Notes under the pieces: model-generated
What the model was told of the DNA's origin: nothing
What the model saw: the letters and a program-made list of their open reading frames with translations, nothing else
The model's database searches: none
Made by a program: the position numbers and the translations under genes
Origin: Diphasiastrum complanatum
Lineage: Eukaryota; Streptophyta; Lycopodiopsida; Lycopodiales; Lycopodiaceae
DNA: 60,000 bases
Reading direction: 5' to 3'
Assembly: GCA_029204225.1 (NCBI GenBank)
Contig: CM055096.1
Coordinates: 39,282,461-39,342,460 of the forward strand
Shown: one piece after another, positions 46,340 through 59,289 of the stretch
Numbering within the stretch: the stretch's first letter is position 1
Layout of the letters: each line of letters opens with the position of its first letter

Positions 46340-47055
46340 TGCTAATGATTCAAAAATCTCAAATGTCTAGGTGTCGAATTTGTTTATCCTGGAACTTATT
46401 CTAGGACAACACCACATTTAGAGGTCTAAACCATCACTAAGTTAATGAATTATCCTTTCCTTAAAAAGAGTCATTAACTTGCAAGAAATTGTTCCGAACA
46501 TGACTTGTTCATATGTCTATGTTCACTAACTAGTTTAAGTATACGATATAAACTCAGTACATAGGGAACACATAGTAGATCTACAAGATTAGGATGTATG
46601 TAACCAACATATCCAACTATGTTCCTATACATAAACATAGGCTATAAACTAGCAGATTCCATATTCTGCATATGTTACCCACATAACTCACTGAGAATCT
46701 TACAACTTGGCTACAAAAGAACTCTATTTCTCATGAGTAAATAATATATTTGAGAAATCTATGAAGTGAACAATTTCACATCCACAAGTTTTCCAACCAT
46801 CAAACTTTTACTAACAAAATTCCTTCACCCAATTTCCTTACATCAGATCTTAGTATTTAAACCAAGATTAGGTTGACTTATACAGACATCTTTGGACATA
46901 AGGTTAAGATTAAAGCTTTATCCCACCTGATCCAATCCATAACAAAATGGTACTTGGTAAGCCAATCAGTGGAACCTAAATGTAATCATCACCCCTACTA
47001 TCCATAAGAATAACTCACAGCTCAATACCCCCAAAACTTCTCTAGTTCCAGATTA
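46340..47055 (+). repeat. Dispersed ~700-bp repeat R1, copy 2
   Basis: Matches 22903-23600 in the same orientation. Both copies lie just right of copia fragments, but those fragments have opposite orientations, so the neighbourhood may be chance. Confidence 0.75.
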
Positions 47056-47364
47056 GATTTTTTGAGAGGAGCTCTTTATTTGGTTGAGGTTTTGAGTGTC
47101 GACATGGCAATGAGGAGGCTCAATCAAGAGCTGAGTAATGGCATGGGAGGGCTTGGATGAGTTCAGAGATCCAGGGCTCGGGCGAGGTGAAGAGTGCGAG
47201 GATGGCTTGGTCCTGAATGTTTGGATAAAAGTAGGGAGGGATGTTTTGGATGGCGTTTGCAGGTGGTGGATGTGGTTAGTAGGTGATGGAGGTTTGTTTC
47301 TTTTGGTGTAGGTCATTTGCAGAATCATTTGAAGTTTTCTAAGCGTTACAGAAACTGCTCGGCT

Positions 47365-49145
47365 ATCCAAGTTTAGTTGAAAGAAGCTCTCACCAATGCA
47401 CCTATTCTCCAGGCTCCTGATTACTCAAAGGAATTTCATGTGCATACCGATGCATCCAAGTATCCAAGTATGCCATTGGGACAATGCTCACCCAACTGAG
47501 AGAATTCAAAAAGGATTATCCAATCCAATTTTTCAGTAGACAATTGATCCCTGTTGAGGTCACTTAAACCACTACCGAGCGTGAAGCTTTGGCGATGGTG
47601 TATGCAGTCCAGAAGTTTCGCCATTATATCCTAGGAAAAAATTTTGCGTGTTCACTAATCATCAAGCACTTCTCTACCTATTCAATAAAACTTGCACAAC
47701 CGGTCGCATTACCCTATGGATCTTGTTGTTACGCGAGTTTGAGTTTCGAATTGTTGTTAGAATGGGAGTTCATCATTTTCTAGCATATCATCTATCCCGA
47801 ATCCCTAATCTACCAACATACTAAGGCGTCAACAATGATTTACCCGATGCCATTCTTTTTCAAGTTGACTATACCTCAGTTTGGACCAAGGATACTACTG
47901 AATATTTGACTTCAGAGCAGATGGATCCCTCCTTATCTAAACACAACATGTGTTGGTCCTCAAAACAAAACCTTATATGCTATTTGCAGGCCAACTTTAC
48001 AAGCAAGGTTTAGATGAAATTATCTGACATTGTCTCATTGAAGGTGCAATAACCTCAGTTATATCCCTAACCCATGAAGGTGTTAAAGCTGGTCATTTCT
48101 CTTCCGAAACGACCACAAAAAATCCTCTTGGCAGGATTTTGGTGGCCAACTCTCTTCAAAGATAACCACACCTACATAAAAGCCTATGATGTCTGTCAAC
48201 GGACAAAACTTTTTAGAAAAAAACTGACTTTATGCCTTTACACCCTGTCACAACTGATCAAGCTTTCCAAAAATGGGGATTGATTATGTTAGACCAATTA
48301 GTCTCGCTGTTCGAAACACTCAATCTAGATATATTGTAGTGGCTACGGACTACTTTCTCCAATGGGCCAAAATAGAGTTGTTCGAAATGCTGACGCTTGA
48401 CGCTCGTTCTACCTCAAAATTTCTCTATGAATAGGTTATCGTTCATTTCAGATGTCCTCTAGAACTTATCAACAATAGGGGTACACATTTTCTTAACTCT
48501 GTCATAGCAGATTTATTTTTAAAATTCTTTGTGGTGCATCACAAAAGTTTCCCATATTATCCACGATGCAATGGCCAGGCGGAATCCACCAACGAAATCT
48601 TATGTGGTGTTCTAAGCAAGACCGTCGAGTCCGGCCGACCCGATTGGGAACTAAAACTTCACGCTGCTCTATGGGCCTATCGCACTACCTCGAAAAGAGC
48701 CACAATTTTAACCCCTTTCCAGTTAGTATATGGCTAGGAAGCTGTCATGCCTATGGAATTCCATATTCCATCCCTACGAGTTGCATATAATCTAGATCTA
48801 GATAATCGACAAATTCTAGCTAATAGATTATTCCATTTGGAACAATTGTGCGAAACATAACGGATCAGCATCCATGCTCAACAAGTCCACAAACATTGAC
48901 AAAAGGCATGGCATGATCGATCTTTAAAACTCAAAGAGTTTTAGGTTGGAGATAAGGTCCTCTTATACCAAGCCAAAACATTTAAAGACAAACTGAAATT
49001 TTCCAAAGACCTTATGTCATTCAAAAGATATTTGCCTCTGGATATGTCTAACTCTAAATCCTATAAGGCGATACCTTAGATATTGTGGTCAATGGAAGCA
49101 GACTCCAAAAGTACAACGAACCCTGTTTTTATCTTGATATGTACT
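47365..49145 (+). pseudogene. Ty3/gypsy Pol remnant: RNase H and integrase
   Basis: RNase H starts with EFHVHTDASKY and continues AIGTMLTQLREF, PIQFFSRQLIPVE, TTEREALAMVYAVQKFRHYI (to about 47650). The integrase zinc-binding region is at 48074-48230 (GFWWPTLFKDNHTYIKAYDV, CQRTK). The core is YIVVATDYFLQWAK, FRCPLELINNRGTHF, then HHKSFPYYPRCNGQAESTNE and ALWAYRTTSKRAT..TPFQLVYG (48531-48737). The second catalytic Asp is replaced by Asn (INNRG). The C-terminal domain follows in decayed form (FxVGDKVLLYQAK). The upstream reverse transcriptase is absent. Many stops: non-functional. Confidence 0.86.
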
Positions 49146-49708
49146 AGTTGTTTTATTTTCTAAATTCTGTTTATTTTTTCTATTTACTGCATGCTTACCA
49201 TTTTGACAATTTTTTGGTATGTTTAGAACATCAAGATATCATCAGATCATGCACACAATCAGTCTTTTTTTATGCAACCACCAGATTCATTCTTTTTCTA
49301 AATTTTTGATGCACAATCATATCAGATAGAATTCACCCAGACCCATTTTTACTTAGTACAATTCATTTATTACATCCGCAAATTCTAGCTCAGAGTCAGA
49401 CTTTCTAGAAATAGAAAAAAATATGTTTTTTGCATCAGATCCTCACTGACAGAATTTGTGGATAATTCGCCGTACAAGAACTCATTGGACCTCATAACAT
49501 TGCCTCAAAATTTGCAAATCTCATTGAGAAATCGTAGGCACTAATGTTACTGGATGAATTTGCAACTTTCTGCCCAAAAAAATCTATACATAGGACTCCC
49601 CATCCTCTCTACGAGTTCATTCTAGATGCTTGCACAAGAGTTTATCCTGAAATTTTCAAAACATTTCAAACTTTTTAGAACTATCTAGAATCATTCTTCT
49701 ACTGCTAT
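49146..49708. other. Unassigned DNA downstream of the gypsy remnant
   Basis: No coding region or repeat recognised. Composition is AT-rich. Confidence 0.4.
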
Positions 49709-51100
49709 CATGGCCTCCAGAGACACCTCACTCTCACTCCATCGTCGTAAGGCCCCTAAACCTTACTTGGGGATATATTCTTGATCTGCATCAAGAATTT
49801 TCTTGAAGCGCTAATCTTGGCCAAGGATATTTTCACTTACCTTGGCTTTGATCTAACTTATTTCGCTGATCAACAAAGCGTGACTTTGGTTCGAGCGGCC
49901 TATTCCACTTATTCCGACGAGTTCCAATCATTTTAGATCACGTCCAGGATGATAGTTATACTATAATTGACATCTCCCTATAGCGTCTACAAAATTGGAT
50001 TTTCTTATCTGGGCGAGACGATTCATGGCAAGGGTACCAGCTATGACTCAAAATACTTCACAAAGTTCTTGTTGAATGACGGAAAGACCATTACACAAAC
50101 CAACGACGACATTGCCATCAGACTCATCAAGGATTCTAAGCTCAGGATAGCCTCAGAGATCCTTGTGGCCATGGTCGAGGTCCATACTGTTAAAATAGAT
50201 CACATTCCACCAAACGATCTATTTTCCTTAGCCTGTAAGCATAGACGACAACATCTCCCCTAATATCTTATCCAGTGATATAGGAACAGAGTATGCTGAA
50301 TTCGGTGAGAGCTTGAAATCCTCTCAGGTTCCAAAGGAGGTTCTGGCGCAACAAGAGGCCCTACTTCAACAGGCCTAGCAAAGAAGACAAGCAGTAGTAG
50401 CAACAGACAGCTCTTTTGATGCAGGTGCTTCCAGATCAGGTTCATTAGACATGGTCCTGCCTACTCAGGTAGCTTCAGCTATTCTGATATCATTGCCTAC
50501 TAACACAACTCTCCTTCCACCACTACCCCCACCATTTATTGCCACATCCACCCTTCATTCACACTTCACATGGGCTTTGATTTCATTATTACACGAAAGC
50601 CCTCACCTGTAAATTCTTCCTCCCTACTTAACTCTGCGGTCAATGTAGACGATTTTGCATTACAACTATTAATGCAAACCAAATCCACCACCGTCACAAT
50701 TAATTTAATCCACACTTCTCTGACACAAATTCAATCACCTCCACATTCACCTCCTCTAGACCCCAATCACCTCCACTGACATCTCCTCCCATATCTCAAT
50801 CACCTCTACCTGCATTTTTTCACAATTCATCCTCTCCACCCATTCCAGATTTTCTACCATTCAACCCCATGCCCTACCCAAACTATACCCGCACACTTCC
50901 TGACATTGGACCGTGGGAGCAATTACCACTCGCAGCCCAGAAAGCAGTTTGGTTGGTGAATGAGCTTCAGTACAACCTCTTTGGCACCTTAGGAGGTCAG
51001 TTCACAATGCGACAATTCGATGATGGAGCCCTGACAAATCTTCAGAAGGAGAAGACAAAATTGGAGGCAGAATTTAAGCAACAGCAACAACAAATATAGG
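49709..51100 (+). pseudogene. Unrecognised decayed coding region
   Basis: A + strand coding-like stretch starts near MASRDTSLSLHRRKAPKPY at 49709 and is broken by stops. Open parts are 49967-50263 (GKGTSYDSKYFTKFLLNDGK, then IASEILVAMVEVHTVKIDHI), 50570-50779 and 50869-51099. The last has WEQLPLAAQKAVWLVNELQY and ends in a Gln/Lys/Glu-rich coiled-coil-like tail (LQKEKTKLEAEFKQQQQQI). The middle is rich in Ser, Thr and Pro. It is downstream of gypsy Pol in the same orientation and may be an additional ORF of that element; the family is not recognised. Confidence 0.4.
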
Positions 51101-51610
51101 ATTTGAACGCACACAAACTTCTACTATGGCATGTGTTTTATAAGTTTATGGGTAGAAGCTTAAATAAATAAGATAACTTAAACTTAGACTTAGAAAAACT
51201 TATGCTTAGAAAGATTTTAAATTATCTTAAGCTATCTTAAGTCTAGAGTTAGAGATTCTAAAAGTCCTAAGCTCTAAGTTAGAAGTTTAAAATCCTTAGA
51301 ATGGCTAGTTTAGATACTAATCCCATAAGTTAGTGGATGCTTATGGAAGGCCCTTCTTGCTATAAGAAGAGAGACATTTCCCTTGTAATCAACACTTTGA
51401 GATTATGCTAAATTGCTCTCTTTTGAGATTGTCTTTCATTTTCATTGTGTTCCCTTTGGGAAGGTGCATAGCTTGAGGGAAGGTGCTTGGGCCTCTCTTG
51501 CCTCCTTTTCATAGGTTTATTGTGGCATGCTTTTTATTGCTTTATGCTTAGTATTAGCCGAAATATTATTTCCAAAACCTTTTTGGGTGTTAAGTAGGAT
51601 TTAGATTAAT
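51101..51610 (+). other. Possible LTR or leader sequence before the hairpin array
   Basis: An AT-rich part (51120-51300) with many CTTAA/TTAAG/CTTAG motifs is followed by GCTATAAGAAGAGAGAC and a T-rich region. This order resembles a promoter-bearing LTR, but no second copy, primer-binding site or target duplication was found. Confidence 0.3.
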
Positions 51611-51776
51611 GACCTTGCTAGTTGGGAAGCCTTAGCAAGATCTTGTTATTTTCGTTCACCTTTGCTAGTTGGGAAAGCCTTAGCAAAGTCATAGTTATTT
51701 CAAAGTAGTGGCTAGTTGGGTACCGCCTTAGCAACACCATTTTATTCCGAGCACCAGTTGGAAAGCCTTGGTGCTC
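51611..51776 (+). repeat. Array of four hairpins with one loop and four different stems
   Basis: Four units, 41-48 bp apart, have the loop GTTGGGAA(A)GCCT or close variants and flanks that pair perfectly or nearly so. CTTGCTA/TAGCAAG (51614-51639); CTTTGCTA/TAGCAAAG (51660-51688); GTGGCTA/TAGC-aa-CAC (51708-51737); GAGCACCA/TGGTGCTC (51749-51776). The stems differ in sequence but stay complementary, as expected for selected RNA structure or for repeated foldback duplication. The array follows a TATA-like TATAAG and T-rich stretch at 51359-51400 and might lie in an LTR or leader. Confidence 0.8.
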
Positions 51777-51904
51777 TCCTTTTGTTTATGTTTTTATTTC
51801 CAGTTGAAAGCTTTTGTGTAGATCTGAAAAAATGGATGATCCTCTCCTTCACTATACTACATATGTGAGTAGATCTAGCCACCGCGTAAACTAGAAGTAC
51901 TTTC

Positions 51905-53100
51905 AACAACATCCATTCCCCATGCTTCAAGCACAAGAGTCTACCAAGGACTCAATGCATGAATGCATGCACACCTCACCATAGGCTATAGTTGAGTAGC
52001 TCGTCCATCTCCCAGAGATATTGATGATGATATGTCTGTCCTACATCCCATGTAGGCTCAACTTCTCATGCTTGACATTGCCAACTCTGATTTGACCAGT
52101 ATATAGGCCTCCCACCAAGGAGCCTATCTTACCAAAACTGTATCCATCATAGCGTCCAAGCCAAAGCAAATGCAAACTAGATCCAAACATCGTGATGATC
52201 AACTCACCCATGATCATGTAGCATATTAGGTAGGATAGCTCTATCAGAAACTTGTACCCTATACCATCTGATCACTAAGTATCTATTACCTGTTGATAGC
52301 TCCCCAAGAATCTGTCCACCTGTAGTGCAACTAGACTCCAACTGGATCTAACCAAAAGCTGCATCCTGCTTACCAAATAATCAACAAACAACATGTGTGT
52401 GACGCCAACCTAGAGACTACTATGCATATAACCATGCAACTCACCTGATCACTCGCCAAAGTATCAGCTGTCACTTCTTGAGCAACCATCTCCATCCATG
52501 TCGGCTCACAACCATGGCATGTTGGATCCACATCACCCATGCCCTCAGGATATGTACCACCCCAAGTACACTCCATGCCACCTACCTCCAAGTAGGTCTG
52601 ACCCGTCCCAAGGTCAACATCCTGCTATCCAAGCCGATCGTCGAAGTATCACCTGCCTCTCCGGACTCCTAGCAGTGTCGCTCGCTCTCCCTGGCTATGT
52701 GCCACCCAACACCATGCCAACGCAAGCTCATCCATGAGTCGCTGCTCATGGGATCCTGAGACTATTGTCTCCCTAATCGTACTGACGTATATGGCTTTGA
52801 GTGACTTCCTCATCATGAAGTGCTCACCATCAGTGTCCCCTCCAGTAAATTGCTAGAAAAACACTCACCACAATGTTTGCCCTCTGATCACACCCAATCG
52901 TGCAATCTCCATCAGCTCTCCAACCTAGAGCTGGCTCACAAAGCTTCATGCTTTGCCCATTTGCGTTGCAGTGTCCGGATTCCATCATGAATCGCCCCTG
53001 TAAGTCATGTCCAATGACTCAAGTCCAATATGAAATAGCTACTCTCTGATGATCATCCCATGTGATCCTGTAGTGTTATCCCTATCAGGTATCCCAGAAG
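51905..53100 (-). repeat. Repeat family D, inverted copy B
   Basis: Reverse complement aligns with 56045-57605. Anchors include CCTACTTGGAGGTAGGTGGC with ATGGAGTGTAC, GATGTGGATCC, CATGGTTGTGAGCC, GAGTCCTTGGTAGACTCTTG, and CATATTGGACTTGAGTCATT. Relative to the + copy it lacks about 190 bp (56340-56530) and about 200 bp (near 56690-56890). Confidence 0.88.
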
Positions 53101-53733
53101 GAGGTGATCCAAGATGGGTTTTTACAGATGCTGTAGAGGCAAGTTTTTCAAAAACTTTGAGGGCAAATATCTCAGAAATGGTGCAAGCTCTTGGCTCGCC
53201 CTTTTGATATAGTCTTTAACAAGTAATTGTCTCTCTAATTTGAGCTAGGTGAGCCAAGCTGAGCAGATTTGGAGCTTTGGGGGATCCAAAACAGGTCCAG
53301 GGAGTTTTTTCTGAGTAAAATCTTTAGATCTTACTGTTCTGGCTCGTCCCTCTGGTGGATGGTAGTTCAATGTCTGCTTTATCTTTAGTTAAAAGGGCGA
53401 GTCAAGATGACAAGATATAGGCCTCCAAACATCAATTGGGGATTCAAGATCCTGTTTGGAGTTTTGTGACAAGTTGCCACAGTCAGATTTGGAGAAGCAG
53501 ATTCATGATGGTTTAAAAATTAGTTTGAAGGCTATTTTTTGCATTGTTTTGTGGGGGAATAATAGATTTATGATAGTTAATCACATACATATGCTAAAAA
53601 CACCCAAACCACAATCATAACAAGCATTAGTTTTCTTTTTTGCAAAGTAGCCACTAAAAACTAGTGACCAGTCCCTACAACAAAGCAAGTAGAAAAAATA
53701 AAAAACAACAAAAAGTTAGCAAGCATTTGGCCC
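53101..53733. other. Unassigned DNA between the inverted repeats
   Basis: No gene recognised. It may be the interior of the element whose primer-binding site is at 53734-53750. Confidence 0.35.
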
Positions 53734-53750
53734 CCCGACAACGTTGCCAA
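53734..53750 (-). promoter_or_regulatory. Possible gypsy-type primer-binding site
   Basis: On the - strand TTGGCAACGTTGTCGGG resembles the TGGCGCCGTTGCCGGGG primer-binding site of many plant gypsy elements, with several mismatches. It directly follows a sequence ending in ACA (an LTR end, TG at 53751 on the + strand). A T-rich stretch follows. No LTR pair was found. Confidence 0.4.
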
Positions 53751-55335
53751 TGTTGTTGAAGTAAAAGGCTTTCCACCTTCTCCTCCCAAGTTGTATGTAG
53801 TAACGGGGAGCGGGCTCGTTCCAAGGAGCCGTAAAGATGCTTGCAAAACCAAGAATGTTAGCTTTCAATTTCTACTTGTAAACAAGATAACATGACAACA
53901 AAACATGACTAAAAAATAGATCAACCACTAACACTATCCTTCTTCCTTTCCACACACATTCAACCAACACACACACACTCACTCTAACATTAACTTCACT
54001 CCTTCTAACCACACTCTTACATCCACTTTACAAACTTAACTAAAAATAGAAACACTCAAATGAAAGACTAATTTGGAGGAGGTTGTTATGTTTCTCTCAC
54101 CTTCTTTGGACTTTTCTAATATTTCTAGCGTATGGTCCTTAGGGCAAAAGTACCTCCAACCTATTCGCACAGGCCAATTTTGATGATTTTAAGGGGGCCG
54201 TGTCCGAATTCTTGGTCAAGAGATGTAAGTAGAGTATTCGCACAGATGTTTTACCTATATGCGAATACTTACTATGATGAGATATGCAAAAATAGCCATT
54301 TTGCTCTGTATCTTACCACTAGTAATAAAGAATGATTTACACTTCTACAAAAAGTGTAACGCGGGCCAGAGGAGGAGTAAGTGTGAAAAATGCCCCAACA
54401 TCTGCCATAGCTGAAAAGCTTGGAAGAAGGCTTGAAGGAGAATGGAGGAGAGATAGCCTTGAAGGCTCGCGGGCCAGCGCGCGCAGCCAGCTATGTTGGT
54501 CTTATAGTGTATGAAAGGGAGTGGTGTCTCCTAGAGCTTCGTTTGGTGCTCAAGTTTCATTGTGGCCATGCGATCAAGGAATCTGCTGATCAACGATGGA
54601 GGCCACATGTGATATGGGCCGTTGGATGTGAATGCACCATTGGATTGCCTCAAAACCACCAAGAACTTCAATTGAAGGGGTCTGAAGTGCATAAAGCACT
54701 TCCACTTCATTGAAAATTTTCATACTAAAAGTTGAGTTGGGTCCCTACACAACTGAAAGGTGAAGTTGCTTCGTCATGAAGAAATAGTTCAAATTTGCAA
54801 GTCACCCTTTGGAAAGGGGCTATCTTTGGCTAGAGGGCACATTTTTTTGGCCATCCTTGGGCCAAAATGACCCCTGAAACTGGTTGCTTAGAGCCAGCGG
54901 ACAGAGTGACGTCACAGAGCAAAGAGAAATGCGTTTCGGAGAGTTTTCATCACCATTCTATCGAGCGGAGTGCAGGTGACCTAGTGATGGGCTACATTCG
55001 CTATTTGGGTACCATAGGGCCACATTTGGGGAAATTTTTGGCTGGTGAAACCTGCTACAGGGTGGTACAATGAGGCATTATCGCTTCAAAATCATTATTA
55101 CTTACTCCTGACAAGGTAACAGGGTGTTAGAAGAGGTAAATGCGATATGGGAGCGAATGGTAGTGGAATTGTGTGGAGAAAGCTAGTTTTGGCGATAAAA
55201 GTGCAGTTTGGCGGCGTGACTACTCATCATTGGTGACAGTTTTGAGAGGGCAAGCAATCACGGATGAGAGGTAGCCATGGTATGCCGGCTACAGGTGAAA
55301 AATTACTGTGATCAGGCTCAACTCTTGGAGTTCGA
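53751..55335. other. Unassigned DNA, possibly including an LTR at its left end
   Basis: No coding domain recognised. The start may be LTR sequence (see the primer-binding site entry). Nothing else stands out. Confidence 0.35.
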
Positions 55336-58300
55336 ACCAACCAACGTCAAGTGGCATTTTGGGGGAACGCTCTCATAGGTATGATTGGCAGTGGCATTGT
55401 CGAGTCAGGTGATAGCTGCATTGACACACGCCTCTGTAGCTTGGAAATTTCTCATTTGGAGGGAAATATGGGCTAGCTTGGAGGTACACACATTTTTTGG
55501 TGGTCACAGGTGATAAAAGTGTGAGGTGGTGCCAGCTGGAAGCCATTGGGCAAGATAGCGGACTTGCATCGGACAAGCTGTGTGTGGGACAAGCAGAGGA
55601 TGAAGAACGGGTCGATAATCACACTTTGGATGCTCTTGGTGAGTGGTGAGTGTGATGATTTTGCAGTTTTGCAGTCGATAAGTCAATTTTGATCAAGCCA
55701 TTGTAGTTGTGTAGCAATGTATCAGGTTTGTCATCGGAGAGATACACTTCAACTGCCAGTTTGGATAAGTCAAGTCAATTTGCCATATTAGGATTGCATC
55801 AAGGATACAGATTCCAGTGATGACAGGGTGCAGATCATTTGGTTTGGTCCATGGAAGATCTCATAGGGTCAGTTGGAGGGATATTGGCATGCACAGTCAT
55901 GTGAGGGACTTGATGGTGGCTTTGGAGTTCACATCTCAGTGTATTCTCAAGGAGTGGTTTGGAACCATTCACAGGAGCAGCTTGGAGCTAGTTTGGGAGA
56001 ATACAGGTGGCACTATAGGGTAGGTGCTCAGATCTTTGTGATCAAGGATGGCATTGGAATACCTTTTAGGGATAGCACTGCAGGATGAAATGGGATGATC
56101 ATCAGGGGGCAGCTATTTCATATTGGACTTGAGTCATTGGAATGATAGGACTTACAGGTGGGATTCATGATGGAATTAGGAAGCTGAAAACGCAAATGGG
56201 CAAGGCGCGAAGCTTTGAGAGCTAGCTCTAGGTTGGAGAGCTGATGGAGATCGCACGAGGTGTGATCGGAGGGCAAACACCATGATGGATGTTTTGCTAG
56301 CGATCTACTGCAGGAGATATTGATGGCGAGGACTTCATGGTGTGCTCATTTGGGAGTACAGGATGGCATTACAGCAGGGGGCTAGTTTTGGACATTGGCA
56401 TCGATGGGGAGGCATCTACCATCACGGGCGTGGATAAGCTATCTATAGCTTTCATGCAGGTGGCTGTATTTGCAGGAGTCTAGGCTTGGCACAAGTGTTG
56501 GAATTTCCATGTTGCAGATTCTCAGGTGGTGAGATCAAGGATAAGCCTAGAGGAAGTCACTCAGAGCCATATACCTCAGTGTGATCAAGGAGACAATAGT
56601 CTCGGGATCCCATGAGTGGCGACTCAGGGATATGCTTGCGGTGGCATGGTGTCGGGTGGCACATAGCCAGGGAGAGCGAGCAGATGCTAGGAGCCAGGTG
56701 GAGCAGGTGATGCTTTGGAGTTCGGCTTGTCTAGCAGGATGGTGACCAGGATCGGAGACATCAGGGGAGCATAGTATGTGGATGACGAGTCCATTGGGGT
56801 GGCACTCAGGAAGATGCTACAGTTGCTCAGGTATGATATGTCATTTGATGTATGGACGATGTTCTTCAGCTGGTGCATCATGTGATGACCTAGGGATGGG
56901 TCATGCCTACTTGGAGGTAGGTGGCATGGAGTGTACCTGGGGTGGTACATATCCTAAGGGCATGGAGTGCATTATGGGGTGATGTGGATCCAGCATGCCC
57001 ATGGTTGTGAGCCAACAGGGATGGAGATGGTTGCTCAAGGAGTGACAACTGATACTTTGGCGAGTGATCAGGTAAGCTGCATGATTATATGCATGATAGT
57101 CTCCAAGTTGGCATCACATGTTGTTTCTATCCATCATTATTTGGTAAGCAAGATGCAGCTTTTAGTTAGATCCAGTTGGAGTCTAGTTGCACTACAGGTG
57201 GACAGATTCTTGGGGAGCTATCAATGGGTAATGGATACTTGGTGATCAGACGGTACAGGGTACAAGGTTCTGGAGCTATCCTACATGATATGCTATGGAT
57301 CGTGGGCGAGTTATTCATCACGATAATGGATCTAGTTTGCATTTGCTTTGGCTTGGACGCTATGATGGATATAGTGTTGGTGAGATAGGCTCCTTGGTGG
57401 GAGGCCTATGTATAGGTCAAATCAGAGCTGGCAATGTCAAGCATGGAAAGTTGAACCTACATGGGATGTAGAACAGGCAGATCATCATCAGTATCTCTGA
57501 GAGGTAGGCGAGCTACTCAGGTATAGCCTATGGTGAGGTTTGTGTACATTCATTCATTGAGTCCTTGGTAGACTCTTGTGCTTGGAGCATGGAGAATGGA
57601 TGGGGATCAGCTTTCAAGGCTTATTGGATAGGATGTCAGGGCAAAGCGGCTTGGAGCATAGCTTTGTTTGGGAGATACATCAAGGATGAGGCTTTGAGTG
57701 CTCATTGATTCGAGATAGTTGATTTTGGATGATGTATGAGGACATCTATGTGATATGCTTGGATGTGAGGGCATCTTGTTTACAGGTGCAGGCCATGGTT
57801 GAGGACCTGATTTGGTGACCAGTGGTGTAGCAGCGGATCTACAGGTGGCACAGGTGTTGGTACGACAGGATATTACTTATGGGCAAACCTTGGTCATATA
57901 TTTGACGCTTTATCATTGGTTTTGGTTTGCATGAGTGTGTGTGGGCTTGCATGTTACCTTTTCACGGGAGTCTAGATCTGAGTCGGAGTTGTATGTGGTT
58001 GTGCATTTGCTACGTCAAGAACAAAGTAGTCATTTTATGTTCATTGACTTGTCATTGTCTAGTAGCTGTCTATCTGGTGAGGGTGCAATCTTATGGTGGT
58101 AGTAAGATTTCCGTCGCTCATTTATGTCAGCTTTATAGGTTTGTGCTTGTAAGTGTCTAATAGGATGTCAGCCTAGCTAGATGGAGGATGGAAGTCTCAT
58201 GGTGGCAGTGGGATTTTCTCAGTTTGAGCCATGTCGCTCATGTGGTCCACTTGTGGTCAAGTTGGATTGGGGACGAGTCAGTTGGTCGAGAGTGTGGTAG

Positions 58301-58463
58301 ACTCTCTATATGAGCATTGTGTTTACATGATACTTTGTGAGTCAAACCTGGTGGTTTGTTGGTGTGCTTGAGTGTGAGTCAAGTACATAGTCCTTGTGGA
58401 CACTCCAGACGCTGCTGCAATATATTGTTTTTCACTCTTATCACATTTGAGCTTAAGGGAGAG
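55336..58463 (+). repeat. Repeat family D, longest copy C, ending at an LTR
   Basis: The left 610 bp match copy A (44665-45272). 56045-57605 matches copy B in reverse. The right end is AAGGGAGAGAG (58453-58463), a polypurine tract, directly followed by an LTR-like start. No reading frame carries a recognisable domain over 3.1 kb. It fits the interior of a large non-coding LTR retrotransposon derivative (LARD-like); this is inference. Confidence 0.65.
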
Positions 58464-59070
58464 AGTTAGAAATCAGCTTGTGATCTGATTCATTAGTATA
58501 AGCTCTAAATGTGATGATGTAGTTAGTGTACAGTTTATTTGGTTTATTGTATATGGTTGTGATCGGGACGTGACCCGCTAGGATATATTGATCGGGCACT
58601 GATCCCGTAGACGACTACTTGGGTTAGTCGGGTCGCCGCACATAGGAAGAATTAGCCTGTACATAGTTATTTATAGTACTTTCTATACTTGGGGGCATGT
58701 CCCAAGTTTGTTGGTCGAATTTGGCCATATTGGGCCCGACCTTAGTTTGACAGGTGGTAGGCCAATTTTAGGACACCTGCCTTTTCATGCAATTTGTGAA
58801 TACTCTATATGTACAATGTTTCTTTGTAATCTAATAAATTTTGTTGTGCCATCTTTGAGAGCTTTTGAGGAGTGGCTATGGTGATTGTGTGATGTGATCT
58901 GCATACTGCACTAGATTCTATCAGATTTTCAACTGCGGCAAGTACAAGTTGACCCATAGCATCCATTGGTATTAGTTCTGATTTTGCCTCGATATACGCA
59001 ACTACTACTCTGGGAAGGTATGGTGCTTGATTTGCTATCCTTCTTGTGATTGATCGTCCAGATCTCATAT
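58464..59070 (+). repeat. Probable 3' LTR
   Basis: Starts GAGTTAGAAATCAGCTTGTG, related to TGTTAGAAATTTAG at 42265. It is preceded by the polypurine tract and contains AATAAATTTTGTTG near 58835, a plausible polyadenylation region. The right end is uncertain (TTCATTCA near 59075). Confidence 0.5.
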
Positions 59071-59289
59071 TCATTCAGTGGTAGGGTTCGAGGATGTTGG
59101 ATCTTGCTGGGACAGTGGAATGCAATCTGGATTCTAGGGAATCAGATCAATTTGATAGGCCGATAGTGTGATTTTAGGCCTCTTACGGTGGTTTTTCCTT
59201 GAGAACTTTTTGATCCTTGCTCCAATTGGCCTGAGATTTTCACAGTAGCTGGAACTGGTGCATATCTAACTACCGATCTGGTTTGCAAA

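Noticed and set aside
51160-51260. AT-rich CTTAA-motif region as an origin or matrix attachment site
   Set aside because: Motif richness follows from base composition; nothing specific distinguishes it from other AT-rich stretches here.
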